Below, piece after piece: positions 8,526-18,020 of a stretch of 64,000 bases of DNA (position 1 is its first letter; each line of letters starts with the position of its first letter). A program made the position numbers and the translations under genes. Under the pieces are notes generated by a model. It did not search any database, was not told where the DNA came from, and saw nothing but the letters and a program-made list of their open reading frames with translations. Source of the DNA: Nitrospirota bacterium (lineage in GTDB: Bacteria > Nitrospirota > Nitrospiria > SBBL01 > JAADHI01); contig JAJDBT010000082.1 of assembly GCA_029261215.1 (NCBI GenBank), positions 1-64,000 of the forward strand, written 5' to 3'.

Positions 8526-8975
8526 TTGAAGCTGTTTGAAACGTGTGGCGCTCGAATAGAGGGGCCTGTGTCTCAACTTGTTCCAAAAGAAAACCGGCTG
8601 CGAACCCGGTCTATTCCTTATGATCTCACCATTCTAGGTATTGTGATGATTGTTTCTGGGATTATGGACACCTACCTGATTATAGCCAACCCTGATTATC
8701 GGCTGCCCATTTTTGGAATGAAGTTGGAAGGACCCTTGGGCTGGTACCTGAACCTGCTTTTCCCTGTGATCCATTTTATTGTGGGTTATGGTGTTCTTTT
8801 GGCCCGGAGATGGTCTTATCTTCTTTTTATGGGATTTACCCTCTATGGCATTATCAGCGCTAGCGTGAATTTTTTGAGGCTTCCACCACCTCATAATATT
8901 AGAACAGTGTTCTTAATAGTGAGTTTCATTGTTCTGGGCTACTTATATGTGAGGCGGAGACAGTTTAAACATTGA
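8526..8975 (+). CDS. Small four-helix membrane protein of unknown function
   Basis: I do not recognise this 149-residue protein. It has four predicted membrane helices, at about residues 33-53, 71-92, 96-115 and 126-142, with a basic C-terminus (VRRRQFKH). The initiation codon given is a TTG without an obvious ribosome site. A GTG at 8568, preceded by AGAGGGG, is an equally good start and would remove the first 14 residues. The gene stands alone between the pilus operon (divergent) and a tRNA-Leu gene, so context gives no clue. The layout resembles small DoxX-like or DUF-type integral membrane proteins, but no motif supports a specific assignment. Confidence 0.65.
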   Translation: MKLFETCGARIEGPVSQLVPKENRLRTRSIPYDLTILGIVMIVSGIMDTYLIIANPDYRLPIFGMKLEGPLGWYLNLLFPVIHFIVGYGVLLARRWSYLLFMGFTLYGIISASVNFLRLPPPHNIRTVFLIVSFIVLGYLYVRRRQFKH

Positions 8976-9058
8976 ATTGACAGTTAATATTATTTCGCGA
9001 TTACAAGTCCCAAATTCTTGATTAAATGGGGGCGATATGATAGAAGTTGAGCCTCTTT

Positions 9059-9145
9059 GGGCGCGTGGCGGAATTGGTAGACGCAGCAGTCTCAAAAACT
9101 GCCGGGGGTAACCTCATGCCAGTTCGATTCTGGCCGCGCCCACCA
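9059..9145 (+). tRNA. tRNA-Leu (anticodon CAA)
   Basis: The acceptor stem GGGCGCG (9059-9065) pairs with CGCGCCC (9135-9141), followed by discriminator A and an encoded CCA. The anticodon arm GCAGT-CTCAAAA-ACTGC gives anticodon CAA, reading UUG. The T arm contains GTTCGATTC. The long variable arm is that of a class II tRNA, as expected for leucine. Confidence 0.97.
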
Positions 9146-9296
9146 TTAAATATAAGTCATATTGATATGCTGGTAAAAAGAATTTATTTTTTTAAAATAG
9201 TAAGAATTTTTAGTGAATAGTAGGTGTTTTGAGCCCCTTCTTGACACTAAAATACCTGCATGGTAGGGTTTTTGAGATAATATCCGGAGTATTAGA

Positions 9297-10196
9297 ATGG
9301 CGAAGTCTGGTGATTCATATACTGTAGTCGTTTTTTCGGGTTCTAATACTTCAGAGCCCCGTCGATTTTCACTGAAAAAAGGTTTTCTGAAGTTCTTCCT
9401 CGGAGCGACTATTTCCTTTTTCGTTGTTTTTGTTGTCATTTCTGTTCAATTTTACCAAGTAGCACAACAGGTCAAAGACCTCGGCCCGCTCCGCAAAGAA
9501 AACAAAGCACAAAAAATTCAGATACAGGGGTTTTCCGGTACGATTGAAGACCTTAAAAGTCAAGTACTGCGTTTGGTCGAGTTTGACCGAAAGTTACGTG
9601 TGATGACTGATATTGGTCCGCCAAAAGGGAGTATCAATTCTTTTGGCGTCGGAGGTTCCGAAGACGGAAGCGCTGCACAGTCTGGTATTTCGATGGAAGA
9701 CTCAATGCGTCGGGAGCTGGAATTGTTGCAGTCTAGGGTCATCGAACAGGAAAAAAGTTACCAGGAACTGGAAGAAGTTGTTCAAGATCGACAATCTCTT
9801 TGGGCGTCTACACCATCAATTTGGCCAACATCAGGTTGGTTAAGTTCTACTTTTGGTAAGCGGATCTCTCCTTTTTCCGGACGACTCCAGAATCATAACG
9901 GGATAGACATTGCGGCACGTCCTGGTACCCCTATTGTCGCGCCAGCGTCTGGGGTTGTCAGTTATTCTCGCTTTAATGGCGGGTTTGGACGTTTTCTGAA
10001 GATAGACCACGGGTACGGTATTAAAACTCACTATGGACATCTTTCTAAAATATCGGTTAAAGTCGGTCAACAAGTAAAACGAGGCGAAGTGATTGCTTAC
10101 GTTGGGAATACTGGCCTTTCGACTGGGCCGCATCTCCACTACGAAGTCTCCGTGAACAAAGTTACGATTGATCCAATGCGATATATCCTTAATTAG
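9297..10196 (+). CDS. M23 family metallopeptidase (LytM domain), membrane anchored
   Basis: The 299-residue protein has a basic cytoplasmic N-terminus, one membrane helix (about residues 33-53), a coiled coil (about 55-95), a second coiled segment near 145-165 and a C-terminal LytM/M23 domain (about 195-295). The zinc and catalytic residues are present: HNGID (His and Asp), HYGHL, and the HLH of GPHLHYEV. It is therefore predicted to be an active endopeptidase cutting peptidoglycan cross-links in the periplasm, rather than a degenerate activator. CGGAG seven bases before the ATG supports the start. It follows tRNA-Leu and stands alone transcriptionally. Similar proteins act in cell separation or in enlarging the mesh for envelope machines. 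Confidence 0.93.
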   Translation: MAKSGDSYTVVVFSGSNTSEPRRFSLKKGFLKFFLGATISFFVVFVVISVQFYQVAQQVKDLGPLRKENKAQKIQIQGFSGTIEDLKSQVLRLVEFDRKLRVMTDIGPPKGSINSFGVGGSEDGSAAQSGISMEDSMRRELELLQSRVIEQEKSYQELEEVVQDRQSLWASTPSIWPTSGWLSSTFGKRISPFSGRLQNHNGIDIAARPGTPIVAPASGVVSYSRFNGGFGRFLKIDHGYGIKTHYGHLSKISVKVGQQVKRGEVIAYVGNTGLSTGPHLHYEVSVNKVTIDPMRYILN

Positions 10197-10353
10197 GAGA
10201 GATCTTTTTTAAGGGTGGTAACTTCACCCTGGTGCAAAACAAGAAAAGGTGGATTAATCGAGTCTGAGTGCGCGCTTTTTCTTGGATTATCAACACTAGT
10301 ATGTCACATGTGAAAGTGTGTCGTATTTGGGGAAAAGGAGGTTTGTAGGGCAG

Positions 10354-10560
10354 ATGGCGGTCAAAGGAAAAGTAAAATGGTTTAATGAGAAAAAGGGGTT
10401 TGGATTTATTGAGAGAGAAGAAGGAGATGATGTCTTTGTTCATTTCTCTGCGATTCAAGGCGAGGGTTTTAAAACATTATCTGAAGGACAGGTGGTTGAG
10501 TTTGAGGTCATCCAAGGGGAGAAAGGACCACAAGCCTCCGATGTTGTTCCATCCGAATAG
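10354..10560 (+). CDS. Cold shock protein (CspA family)
   Basis: The 68-residue product is a single cold-shock domain with both nucleic-acid-binding motifs, KGFGFI (RNP1) and VFVHFSAI (RNP2), and the family start [11 protein letters not shown]. An in-frame GTG 36 bases upstream would add a non-conserved extension, so the ATG at 10354 is chosen. It has AGGG close by and a stronger AGGAGG further upstream. Binding single-stranded RNA as a chaperone is the family role. The gene is monocistronic: a strong intrinsic terminator follows its stop. Confidence 0.95.
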   Translation: MAVKGKVKWFNEKKGFGFIEREEGDDVFVHFSAIQGEGFKTLSEGQVVEFEVIQGEKGPQASDVVPSE

Positions 10561-10583
10561 AAAAAATTAGAAGAGAATGATCA

Positions 10584-10622
10584 AGCCCCGGCAGGTATTC
10601 TTTTGCCGGGGCTTTTTTTTTA
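10584..10622 (+). terminator. Intrinsic terminator after the cold shock gene
   Basis: AGCCCCGGCA (10584-10593) pairs perfectly with TGCCGGGGCT (10604-10613) across a 10-base loop and is followed by a run of T. This is a textbook rho-independent terminator. Confidence 0.95.
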
Positions 10623-10703
10623 AAACAATGGCAAGAAAAAAAAGCCTATGCTAAAATAATCAGAAGTATTTTTGCTTATTTTTTGCTTTTTAAGGAGAAC
10701 ATC

Positions 10704-13394
10704 ATGTTAGGTGTCGGAAGCCTCGTTCGGAAGGTGATCGGGAGTAGAAATGAACGTGAATTAAAACGGCTTTGGCCTGTTGTTTCAAAGGTAAATGACT
10801 TGGAAGAGACCATTTCTAAGCTTTCGGATGAGGCGTTACGACAGAAAACTTCCGAATTTCGTAAAAGGCTGAATATTCCCGAAACAGGTGATTTGCCAGA
10901 AACGATGGATCTGAAAGCGCTCTCAGAAGGGCTGGATGCCATCATGCCTGAGGCATTTGCTGTTGTTCGTGAAGCTTCGAGGCGTGTACTGGGGATGCGT
11001 CATTTTGATGTCCAGATACTGGGGGGGGCTGTGCTTCATGAGGGGAAAATAGCCGAGATGAAGACGGGCGAAGGAAAAACGCTGGTCGCTACCTTACCTG
11101 TTTATCTGAACGCATTGACGCGCCGGGGTGTGCATGTGGTGACAGTCAATGATTATCTGGCGGGACGTGACTCTGAGTGGATGGGGCGGCTTTATCGTTT
11201 TTTAGGACTGACTGTGGGCATTATCCAGCATGATGAGGCAGATACAGACCGTCAGGCAGCCTATAATGCCGATGTGACTTACGGGACGAACAACGAGTAT
11301 GGTTTTGATTATCTTCGCGATAACATGAAATTTGATCCCAAGCAGTTTGTGCAGCGAAAACATTATTTTGCGATCATTGATGAAGTAGACAGTATTTTAA
11401 TTGACGAAGCGAGAACCCCGCTTATTATTTCCGGTCCTGCGGAAAACTCGACGGAGCTTTATTATCGAGTGAACCAGATTATTCCTCATTTGAAAAAAGA
11501 GGAAGATTATACGATTGAAGAGAAAACAAAAACAGCCACATTGACCGAAGAGGGCAACGCCAAGGTTGAGAAATTATTAGGAATAGAAAACCTGTATGAC
11601 CTATCGAATATCTCGCTGGTACATCATGTTTCTCAGGCTTTAAAAGCCCATGTCCTTTTTAGACGGGATGTTGATTACGTCGTAAAAGACGGTGAAGTTA
11701 TTATTGTCGATGAGTTTACGGGACGCATGATGCCGGGCCGACGCTGGAGCGATGGTCTTCATCAAGCAACTGAAGCCAAAGAAGGCGTGAAGATTGCGAA
11801 CGAAAACCAGACATTAGCTTCAATTACCTTTCAAAACTATTTTCGACATTATGAAAAATTAGGGGGGATGACTGGAACGGCGGATACCGAGGCGGCTGAA
11901 TTTCAAAAAATATACAACCTTGAAGTGATTGTGCTTCCCACAAATCGCCCCCTGACCCGAATAAATGAAGCGGACGTGATTTATCGGACGGAAAAAGAGA
12001 AATTTAATGCCATTGTCGAGCAAATCATTGAATACCACAAAATTGGACGGCCTGTACTCGTGGGAACGATTTCTATTGAGAAATCGGAGCAAATTGGCGC
12101 TCTTCTAAAGCGAAACGGGGTACCACATTCTGTATTGAATGCAAAATATCACGAGAAAGAGGCCGATATTATTTCTCAAGCTGGAAGAAAAGGTGCTGTG
12201 ACGATTGCGACCAATATGGCTGGACGTGGGACGGATATTCTTTTGGGAGGCAATGCGGACTTTTTGTTCAAGCAGTACGAACATCAGCATCCCGATGCAA
12301 CGCCGGAGGCCCTGGAAGCAGCACGACTCAGGATCGATCAGGAGATTGAAGCCGAGAGACAGGAAGTGCTCGAGTTGGGCGGCCTTCATATTATTGGGAC
12401 AGAACGCCATGAATCGCGGCGTGTCGATAATCAGTTGCGTGGCCGGGCAGGGCGACAGGGTGATCCCGGCTCGTCTCGCTTTTACCTCTCGCTTGAAGAT
12501 GATCTGCTCCGTATTTTTGGTTCTGAAAAAATTTCAAACCTCATGAGCCGTATGGGCATGGAAGAGGGGATTCCGATTGAGCACGGCATGGTGACAAAGG
12601 CCATTGAGAATGCACAAAAGCGGGTCGAAGGACATAACTTTGATATTCGAAAGCAGCTCCTGGAATATGACGATGTGATGAACAAGCAGAGAATGGTGAT
12701 CTATGATCGTCGACGGGATGTGCTTTCAAGGGACGAGATTAGTGAAGATATTCAGGAGATGATCGAGGAGGAAGTAGATGAATTACTGGATATTCATTGT
12801 CCCGAAGAGTCCTATTCCGAGGCCTGGAATGAAGAGGGTCTTTCTGAAGGACTGTTGCATCAGTTTGGGCTTGCCCTTGAAAAGGAAGTGTTCAACTTTT
12901 CAACGACCGGACGAGAAGCTTTACGGGAAGAGATTATGGAACGCGTCCGTACTTTATATGCAAAGAGGCATGCAACAATTGGCACGGAGCTTGTTCACAC
13001 ACTCGAAAAGCAAATTTTTCTGAGAATGATTGATACCCAATGGAAAGACCACCTTCTGGCGATGGATTCTCTGAAAGAGGGGATTGGGCTCCGGGGTTAT
13101 GGACAAAAAGAACCCTTGAGCGAATATAAAAAAGAAGGTTTTGACATGTTTGCAGGCATGATCGACCGGATTAAACGGGATACTGTCGAGCACCTTTTTC
13201 ATGTTCAGGTTGTGAATGAAGAGGAAAAAGTGGAGCAGCTTGCTTCTGTTTTCCAAAAAACGCAATCCATGCAAATGAACCGAGGCGAATTACCAGCCAA
13301 AAAGACGATTCACCGTGAAGAGAAAAAAGTGGGAAGAAATGATCCCTGTTCTTGCGGCAGTGGTAAAAAACATAAGAAGTGTTGTGGGAAATAG
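10704..13394 (+). CDS. secA: Protein translocase subunit SecA
   Basis: SecA is the ATPase that drives preproteins through SecYEG. The 896-residue protein has the Walker A (MKTGEGKT), the DEAD-type Walker B (IIDEVDS), the [10 protein letters not shown] helicase motif and the [13 protein letters not shown] arginine-finger motif. A C-terminal SEC-C zinc site ([13 protein letters not shown]) that binds SecB and ribosomes is intact. The ATG at 10704 is preceded by AAGGAG. An in-frame TTG 21 bases upstream is unlikely to be used. The length is typical. Its final codons overlap the alternative start of the following diguanylate cyclase gene, so the two may be co-transcribed. Confidence 0.98.
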   Translation: MLGVGSLVRKVIGSRNERELKRLWPVVSKVNDLEETISKLSDEALRQKTSEFRKRLNIPETGDLPETMDLKALSEGLDAIMPEAFAVVREASRRVLGMRHFDVQILGGAVLHEGKIAEMKTGEGKTLVATLPVYLNALTRRGVHVVTVNDYLAGRDSEWMGRLYRFLGLTVGIIQHDEADTDRQAAYNADVTYGTNNEYGFDYLRDNMKFDPKQFVQRKHYFAIIDEVDSILIDEARTPLIISGPAENSTELYYRVNQIIPHLKKEEDYTIEEKTKTATLTEEGNAKVEKLLGIENLYDLSNISLVHHVSQALKAHVLFRRDVDYVVKDGEVIIVDEFTGRMMPGRRWSDGLHQATEAKEGVKIANENQTLASITFQNYFRHYEKLGGMTGTADTEAAEFQKIYNLEVIVLPTNRPLTRINEADVIYRTEKEKFNAIVEQIIEYHKIGRPVLVGTISIEKSEQIGALLKRNGVPHSVLNAKYHEKEADIISQAGRKGAVTIATNMAGRGTDILLGGNADFLFKQYEHQHPDATPEALEAARLRIDQEIEAERQEVLELGGLHIIGTERHESRRVDNQLRGRAGRQGDPGSSRFYLSLEDDLLRIFGSEKISNLMSRMGMEEGIPIEHGMVTKAIENAQKRVEGHNFDIRKQLLEYDDVMNKQRMVIYDRRRDVLSRDEISEDIQEMIEEEVDELLDIHCPEESYSEAWNEEGLSEGLLHQFGLALEKEVFNFSTTGREALREEIMERVRTLYAKRHATIGTELVHTLEKQIFLRMIDTQWKDHLLAMDSLKEGIGLRGYGQKEPLSEYKKEGFDMFAGMIDRIKRDTVEHLFHVQVVNEEEKVEQLASVFQKTQSMQMNRGELPAKKTIHREEKKVGRNDPCSCGSGKKHKKCCGK

Positions 13395-14509
13395 GTGTGG
13401 AAGAAGAAATCCCCCCGAAGAATCGTAATCGTATCCCCCATTCGCAAACAAATCTCTCTCTACGCCAAGAAAATAGAGGTCTGAAGGCATTCTTACGACA
13501 AAAGAAATGGGAACTCGATTTCTTTGTCAAAACTGGAAAAGCACTCACTGCGGCGCTTGAATTTAAGAGTGTCCTCCGGGTGATCTTATCTGCGGCAAGA
13601 CGTTTGGTGCGTTGTGAAGATTGGTCTTTGTTGTTAATTGATGAACCTGTTCAGTCGCTTCATTACGTGCTTTCAAAAGGGGATACGATTCATGTACTTA
13701 AAAAAATATCGTACATGATGGGTGAAGGGCCTGCAGGTGAGGCTGCCCAAAAAGGCCTTCCGATCATTATTCCGGATTTTTCAAAACAAAAGACCTATGA
13801 TGCAAAGCAGTTTTACCCGCATCTTCAGGTGAAATCCGTGCTTTGTTTTCCAATTTTGTGTAAGAAGCAGGTGGTGGGAGTGATCCAATTGGTGAATGGG
13901 GCTCGGCGACCCGCGTTTTCCCAATATGATCTGTCTTTATTGGAGATGCTGGCAGACCAGGCCGGTCCGGCGATTGAGCGGTCTGATATTTATCGAAAAA
14001 TGTCTGACTTGGTGACGACCGACGATTTAACCCATCTTTATAATCTGAGGTATCTTGATCGAGTTTTGGAAGTGGAGATGAAACGAAGCCGTCGATACAA
14101 AAGCCTTCTTTCCCTTATTTTTATTGATCTTGATTTTTTCAAGCAAGTGAACGATACGCATGGACATCTGATGGGAAGTCAGGTGCTTGTGGAGATGGCC
14201 CGCATATTAATTGACAGTTTGCGCGCTGTTGATGTGATCGTTCGATATGGAGGGGATGAATTTGTTGTTCTCCTTCCGAATACAAATCTGAAAACGGCGA
14301 GACAGGTGGCCGAACGTGTCCGTACCGCGATTCGTGAGCATAAATTTTTAGAAAAAGAAGGCGTGTCTTGGCAGATTACGGCCAGCTTTGGTATTGCCAG
14401 TTATCCAGAACACGCCAATAATCGGAGGGATTTGATTCATCTTGCAGACCGGGCGATGTACGAATCAAAAACGAGAGGCCGTGACATGGTCTCGGTTGCC
14501 TCCAAATAA
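13379..14509 (+). CDS. Diguanylate cyclase with GAF sensor domain
   Basis: The domain order is a short helical leader, GAF (about residues 45-200) and GGDEF (about 210-372). The active site GGDEF at 291-295 is intact, as is the product-inhibition site RxxD (Arg282-Asp285). It should make cyclic di-GMP and be feedback-inhibited. There is no membrane helix, so the GAF domain senses a cytoplasmic ligand or protein. The start is uncertain: GTG at 13379 overlaps secA, and GTG at 13397 lies just past it. The PilB-type ATPases at 24.6 and 53 kb carry MshEN-like N-termini, the family of domains that can bind cyclic di-GMP. A regulatory link to pili is plausible but inferred. Confidence 0.93.
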   Translation: MLWEIGVEEEIPPKNRNRIPHSQTNLSLRQENRGLKAFLRQKKWELDFFVKTGKALTAALEFKSVLRVILSAARRLVRCEDWSLLLIDEPVQSLHYVLSKGDTIHVLKKISYMMGEGPAGEAAQKGLPIIIPDFSKQKTYDAKQFYPHLQVKSVLCFPILCKKQVVGVIQLVNGARRPAFSQYDLSLLEMLADQAGPAIERSDIYRKMSDLVTTDDLTHLYNLRYLDRVLEVEMKRSRRYKSLLSLIFIDLDFFKQVNDTHGHLMGSQVLVEMARILIDSLRAVDVIVRYGGDEFVVLLPNTNLKTARQVAERVRTAIREHKFLEKEGVSWQITASFGIASYPEHANNRRDLIHLADRAMYESKTRGRDMVSVASK

Positions 14510-14520
14510 TCTCATATTGT

Positions 14521-15978
14521 TCATTGCCGAATCACATCAATTCGGTTCTGTAGAATTTGATCGAGTCGTTTCGGCTCAATTTCAAGATAAAGTGTTTTTT
14601 CCTGTGAGCAAATCACGCTCCCGGTTTTCCCTTTTTTGGGTCGTTGAAGATATTTTTTAAAAGTGTACATGACCTCGCCTTTCCCTGATTTTTTGCAAGG
14701 GCTGAAATGTAATGCGAGATTTGCAGCTTCAAGAAGGGTGTGGTGCGGCACTTCTTTATGTCCTGCCATCTGGATAAGTACATGCGCTCCGGGAGCGCCA
14801 CGGGCATGCAGCCAAAGGTCGTTCCCCCGTGCCAGGCCAAAGGTGACTTTTTCATTTTCAAGGTCACTGCGCCCGACAATAATGCGGAACTTGTCAGACG
14901 AAAGGTAGGAGGGCGGCCCTTTCGCTCCTTTTTGAGCGGCCTGTTTTTGTCCGATGCGTTTCAAAGGAAAATCTGCCGGATCAAATATCTGTTTTTCCAA
15001 AAAATCTTGTTTCCCGTTCTCAAGCTGGAGGAGTGCTCTTTTCGTTTCCTGAAGGATCGGGTTCATGTTTGCAATTGCTTTCATGCCCTTTTTATAACGA
15101 TTAAAAAATCGCACCATGTTTTCTACTGGAGACAATGCTGGATCCAGTGCGACAGGTTGTATCGAAGGCACTGCTTTTTGTGCATCCAAGGAAGGATCGA
15201 GATATAAAAAATGATCGGCGCCGGTTTTAATTTCATGGAGATGGCATTTTAAAAACTCGCCATATTGCTGGTATTTTACCGATTTTTTCGCTTCTATGAA
15301 GCGTGCCGTCAGTCGATCCCGGCGTTTTTTGACTTGTCGTATGTTGTTTTCAAATCGCGCAAGGATTTCTTTTTTTGTCTGTTCCTCATTTTCTGCTTTT
15401 TCCAATGCTGCATAATAGATTTCGAGTGAGGCGTTGAAGGGGTATTGCTCAGCGCTAAATCTCGGAATGAGGGTTTCCTTGAACTGTGAGCTTTGAATGC
15501 CTGGGGGAGGAGAATAAGGCGATCCTTGGGCCAATTGTCGGCTCTGGTGAGGCGTGCTCAGCCAGCCGATAATATTCCCCTTTTCATTCAATAAGAACAA
15601 GTTGGAGGCGGGGCCGGTGAGTTCCGCGACGAAGGTCATCCGTATTTGATCATGATTTGACCAGGTGACAGCCACTTGAATGATACGGTCGTCTTTTATT
15701 TGTTTGATTGCGGCGATTTTTTTATAGCGAAGGTGTGCGCGCAATAATTGACAGAAATTAGGCGGTACTTTGGGGTTAGAGGGTTTTTGATGAACAATAT
15801 GAAAACGTGAAAATCTGGGATGGGCTGAAAAAAGGAGTCGGCGGCGTTGTCGGTGATGCTCTATTTCAAAAAGAATGGTTATTGGCGTGGGCTGATCAAT
15901 TTTTTTGATCATCCCACCGATGAATTCAGATGGAAATTCTGACAGTACTTCTGTTACTTGTGTGACGCTTAATCCCAA
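14521..15978 (-). CDS. rqcH: NFACT-family ribosome quality control protein (RqcH/FbpA)
   Basis: RqcH binds stalled 50S-peptidyl-tRNA complexes and recruits tRNA-Ala to add degradation tails. The N-terminal NFACT-N domain (GLSVTQVTEVLSEF start) carries the conserved DDR motif near KQIKDD, central coiled-coil arms follow, and the C-terminal NFACT-R domain has NDLWLHARGAPGAHVLI. Start choice: an upstream ATG would add 30 non-conserved residues, whereas a TTG at 15978 has AGAGGAC correctly placed before it and begins exactly at the conserved domain. I therefore prefer 485 residues. It is divergent from a stand-alone Smr protein 155 bases away, a domain also implicated in ribosome rescue. Confidence 0.88.
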   Translation of the reverse strand: MGLSVTQVTEVLSEFPSEFIGGMIKKIDQPTPITILFEIEHHRQRRRLLFSAHPRFSRFHIVHQKPSNPKVPPNFCQLLRAHLRYKKIAAIKQIKDDRIIQVAVTWSNHDQIRMTFVAELTGPASNLFLLNEKGNIIGWLSTPHQSRQLAQGSPYSPPPGIQSSQFKETLIPRFSAEQYPFNASLEIYYAALEKAENEEQTKKEILARFENNIRQVKKRRDRLTARFIEAKKSVKYQQYGEFLKCHLHEIKTGADHFLYLDPSLDAQKAVPSIQPVALDPALSPVENMVRFFNRYKKGMKAIANMNPILQETKRALLQLENGKQDFLEKQIFDPADFPLKRIGQKQAAQKGAKGPPSYLSSDKFRIIVGRSDLENEKVTFGLARGNDLWLHARGAPGAHVLIQMAGHKEVPHHTLLEAANLALHFSPCKKSGKGEVMYTFKKYLQRPKKGKTGSVICSQEKTLYLEIEPKRLDQILQNRIDVIRQ

Positions 15979-16132
15979 TGACTTGTCCTCTATCCCTGAA
16001 TCTGATATTGTCGAATTTGCTAACCAGGGCCAAAGCGTGAGTTTAACCATCAAGGAGGGATTCTGCAAGGCTCATCGCATGTTCTGTTTTTCTTGCAGGT
16101 CGAAAGAACGCTTTGAATTTAAAGGATAGAAG

Positions 16133-16399
16133 GTGGATTTTGATGACTTTGTTGCCACAATAGATTTGCATGGTGAGTTCGTTGAAGAAGGACTTGAACA
16201 ACTCGAACGCTTCTTGGATCGCGCCATACTTTCAATTGAAAATGAAGTGAAGGTGATTCACGGGCATGGGGATGGCCGTTTAAAAACTTCCGTCCGGATC
16301 TACCTCAAAACATCCCCCTATGTGTCTTCTTCCCGCCCCGGAGATCCTTGGGAAGGTGGAGATGCTGTGACGATCGTGACATTGAAGGTCGATCAGTAA
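16133..16399 (+). CDS. Stand-alone Smr-domain protein
   Basis: The 88-residue product is a single Smr domain, the nuclease/nicking module found at the C-terminus of MutS2. The DLHG motif (residues 11-14) and the HGHGDGRLK motif (about 43-51) are both present and form the family active site. It starts at GTG with AAAGGATAGAAG upstream. Smr domains cut or bind mRNA at collided ribosomes or act in DNA recombination, depending on the protein. Divergent placement beside rqcH favours a translation-quality role, but this is inference. There is no MutS2 ATPase part. Confidence 0.88.
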   Translation: MDFDDFVATIDLHGEFVEEGLEQLERFLDRAILSIENEVKVIHGHGDGRLKTSVRIYLKTSPYVSSSRPGDPWEGGDAVTIVTLKVDQ

Positions 16400-16464
16400 C
16401 ACAAAAATGCCCCTCGGATGGGGGGATTGACCCTGTGAGGGTCTGCCTGTTACCCTACGCTGAT

Positions 16465-17205
16465 ATGAATGACTTAAAAAACAAAAAGAAAAAGCAGCTC
16501 TTTATGGCAATTCTCTTGGGTTTCGGGTCACTGCTTACCCTCAATAATGACCTGGCCATTCCCGGTCAAATGCCATCTTCTCCAAGCAAGATGACCAAAA
16601 TTGAGATGAAGTCCAGAACGGGCAAACCCACGACCCGTTCTGATGAGGTTCATCTATTTCGTAAAGAAAACATGACGCAAATTCTATCCCGTTTCCATAC
16701 GGGCTTGCATCCTACCGAGGACAAAAAACTGGTTGCCTTTATTTCTCAGGAAAGCAGGAAGTACGGGTTTGAACCTGAACTTATTCTCGCCCTCATCTCC
16801 ACCGAAAGTTCCTTTTATAACTGGTCCGTATCAAACAAAGGTGCATTGGGTATGATGCAAATCATCCCTGAAACCGGAAAAGCGCTTGCAAAAATCAATC
16901 AAATCGCCTGGAACGAACAAAATCAGAGGTTGTTCGACCCTTATGTGAATATTCGTCTTGGCATTCATTATCTTCATTCTTTGAATGAACGATTTGGAGA
17001 TCTCCACGTGGCCTTGGCGGCGTATAACTTTGGCCCGACAAAGGTGCAGCGTTGGTTGAGACGTGGAAGACGCATTCCTACGCGATATGCAAACAAAGTG
17101 ATGCGGCACTATAAAGCCTACCTCGCTTCAAACGATAGCCACTTTAAAGAGCGAGAAGCGGCCGCAAAACCTATTGTTGAAATCCCGGTTCGAAGCGATA
17201 CCTAA
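16465..17205 (+). CDS. Lytic transglycosylase (SLT domain)
   Basis: The predicted enzyme cleaves the glycan strands of peptidoglycan in the periplasm. After a basic N-terminus there is a hydrophobic signal/anchor (about residues 12-27), a linker, and an SLT domain (about 85-225). The catalytic Glu114 lies in STESSF, followed by the GALGMMQI and AAYNFGP motifs of goose-type SLT enzymes. The ATG at 16465 gives a normal signal sequence. The frame stays open upstream into the Smr gene, but those codons do not look like signal peptide. The C-terminal tail is basic (RRGRRIP). It follows smr by 65 bases on the same strand. Confidence 0.9.
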   Translation: MNDLKNKKKKQLFMAILLGFGSLLTLNNDLAIPGQMPSSPSKMTKIEMKSRTGKPTTRSDEVHLFRKENMTQILSRFHTGLHPTEDKKLVAFISQESRKYGFEPELILALISTESSFYNWSVSNKGALGMMQIIPETGKALAKINQIAWNEQNQRLFDPYVNIRLGIHYLHSLNERFGDLHVALAAYNFGPTKVQRWLRRGRRIPTRYANKVMRHYKAYLASNDSHFKEREAAAKPIVEIPVRSDT

Positions 17206-17294
17206 AAAGCCGGATCGTCAGGCTACAACACACCACCCTTTTCTCTATATTTAACTCGTCCGTACAAGTTTTGTTATCGCAGAGCGCTATGTTC

Positions 17295-17328
17295 ATTCAG
17301 GGAGCTTCCAGATGGACGCTCCCTGAAT
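17295..17328. terminator. 11-bp hairpin between converging genes
   Basis: ATTCAGGGAGC (17295-17305) pairs with GCTCCCTGAAT (17318-17328) across a 12-base loop. It lies between the transglycosylase and FKBP genes, which converge. It lacks a T-tract, so bidirectional termination is likely but not certain. Confidence 0.5.
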
Positions 17329-17353
17329 GGGTGAAAACGGGTGAGCCAATGCC

Positions 17354-17818
17354 TCAGTGCGCGTGGCCGTGGGAGCGTTCTTCGGGACTGGCTTCCCGAA
17401 TGGATTCGATCGATACGTCAAAATGAAGGACTTTTCCTGCCATGGGATGGTTTCCATCAATAATGACGCCGTCCTTCCTCACTTCTTGAACGGTGATCAG
17501 TTGTTTCTGGTCTTTAGGGCCTTTTGCCTCGAACTGCATGCCGGGTTGGATGTTATCCATGCCTTCGAAGGCGCTGAGAGGAACTGTTTGAATCAAATCA
17601 GGATTTATGGCGCCATAACCGTTTTCAGGTTGTACGGTGACTTGAAGTTTGTCTCCGACGGTTTTTCCGGCCAGAGCTTGTTCCAGACCGGGAATAATGT
17701 TTTTTGTCCCGTGTAGATAGGTCAGCGGGTCTTTCCCTTCGGAGGAGTCAATGATTTCTCCGGCATCTCCTGTCAATTTATAATGAATGGATACGACATG
17801 GTTATCTGCGATGGTCAT
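17354..17818 (-). CDS. SlyD-type FKBP peptidyl-prolyl isomerase
   Basis: The 154-residue protein has the SlyD layout: an FKBP core split by an insert-in-flap chaperone domain (about residues 75-125). Core motifs are HYKLTGDAGEIIDSS and HGTKNIIPGLE. The tail is short with a few histidines (SHGHAH) rather than the long metal-binding tail of E. coli SlyD. AGGAGGAG just before the ATG supports the start. It catalyses proline isomerisation during folding. It lies directly downstream of tRNA-Gln and ispE on the same strand, separated by 114 bases. Confidence 0.93.
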   Translation of the reverse strand: MTIADNHVVSIHYKLTGDAGEIIDSSEGKDPLTYLHGTKNIIPGLEQALAGKTVGDKLQVTVQPENGYGAINPDLIQTVPLSAFEGMDNIQPGMQFEAKGPKDQKQLITVQEVRKDGVIIDGNHPMAGKVLHFDVSIESIREASPEERSHGHAH

Positions 17819-17932
17819 ATTCTCCTCCTATCGTGATCGCCTGATTTTTTTAAATAAAAGTTTTGGGGTGCGGAATTGATTTGTTTTTGATTGAAAATGA
17901 AGTGAGATCGTGTTTTGTGAGTAGAAGAAAAA

Positions 17933-18007
17933 TGGCTGGGGCGCCAGGGTTCGAACCTGGGAATGCGAGATCCAAAATCTCGTGACTTGCCACTTGTCGA
18001 CGCCCCA
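17933..18007 (-). tRNA. tRNA-Gln (anticodon TTG)
   Basis: Read on the minus strand, TGGGGCG pairs with CGCCCCA in the acceptor stem, followed by discriminator G and an encoded CCA. The anticodon arm CGAGA-TTTTGGA-TCTCG gives anticodon UUG. The T arm is CCAGG-TTCGAAC-CCTGG. It sits 13 bases after the ispE stop, an arrangement common to many bacteria. Confidence 0.97.
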
Positions 18008-18020
18008 GTCAATTTCTTAT

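Noticed and set aside
15905-16129. A 74-codon plus-strand ORF over the rqcH start
   Set aside because: It is antisense to the conserved NFACT start, lacks a ribosome site and encodes no recognisable sequence.
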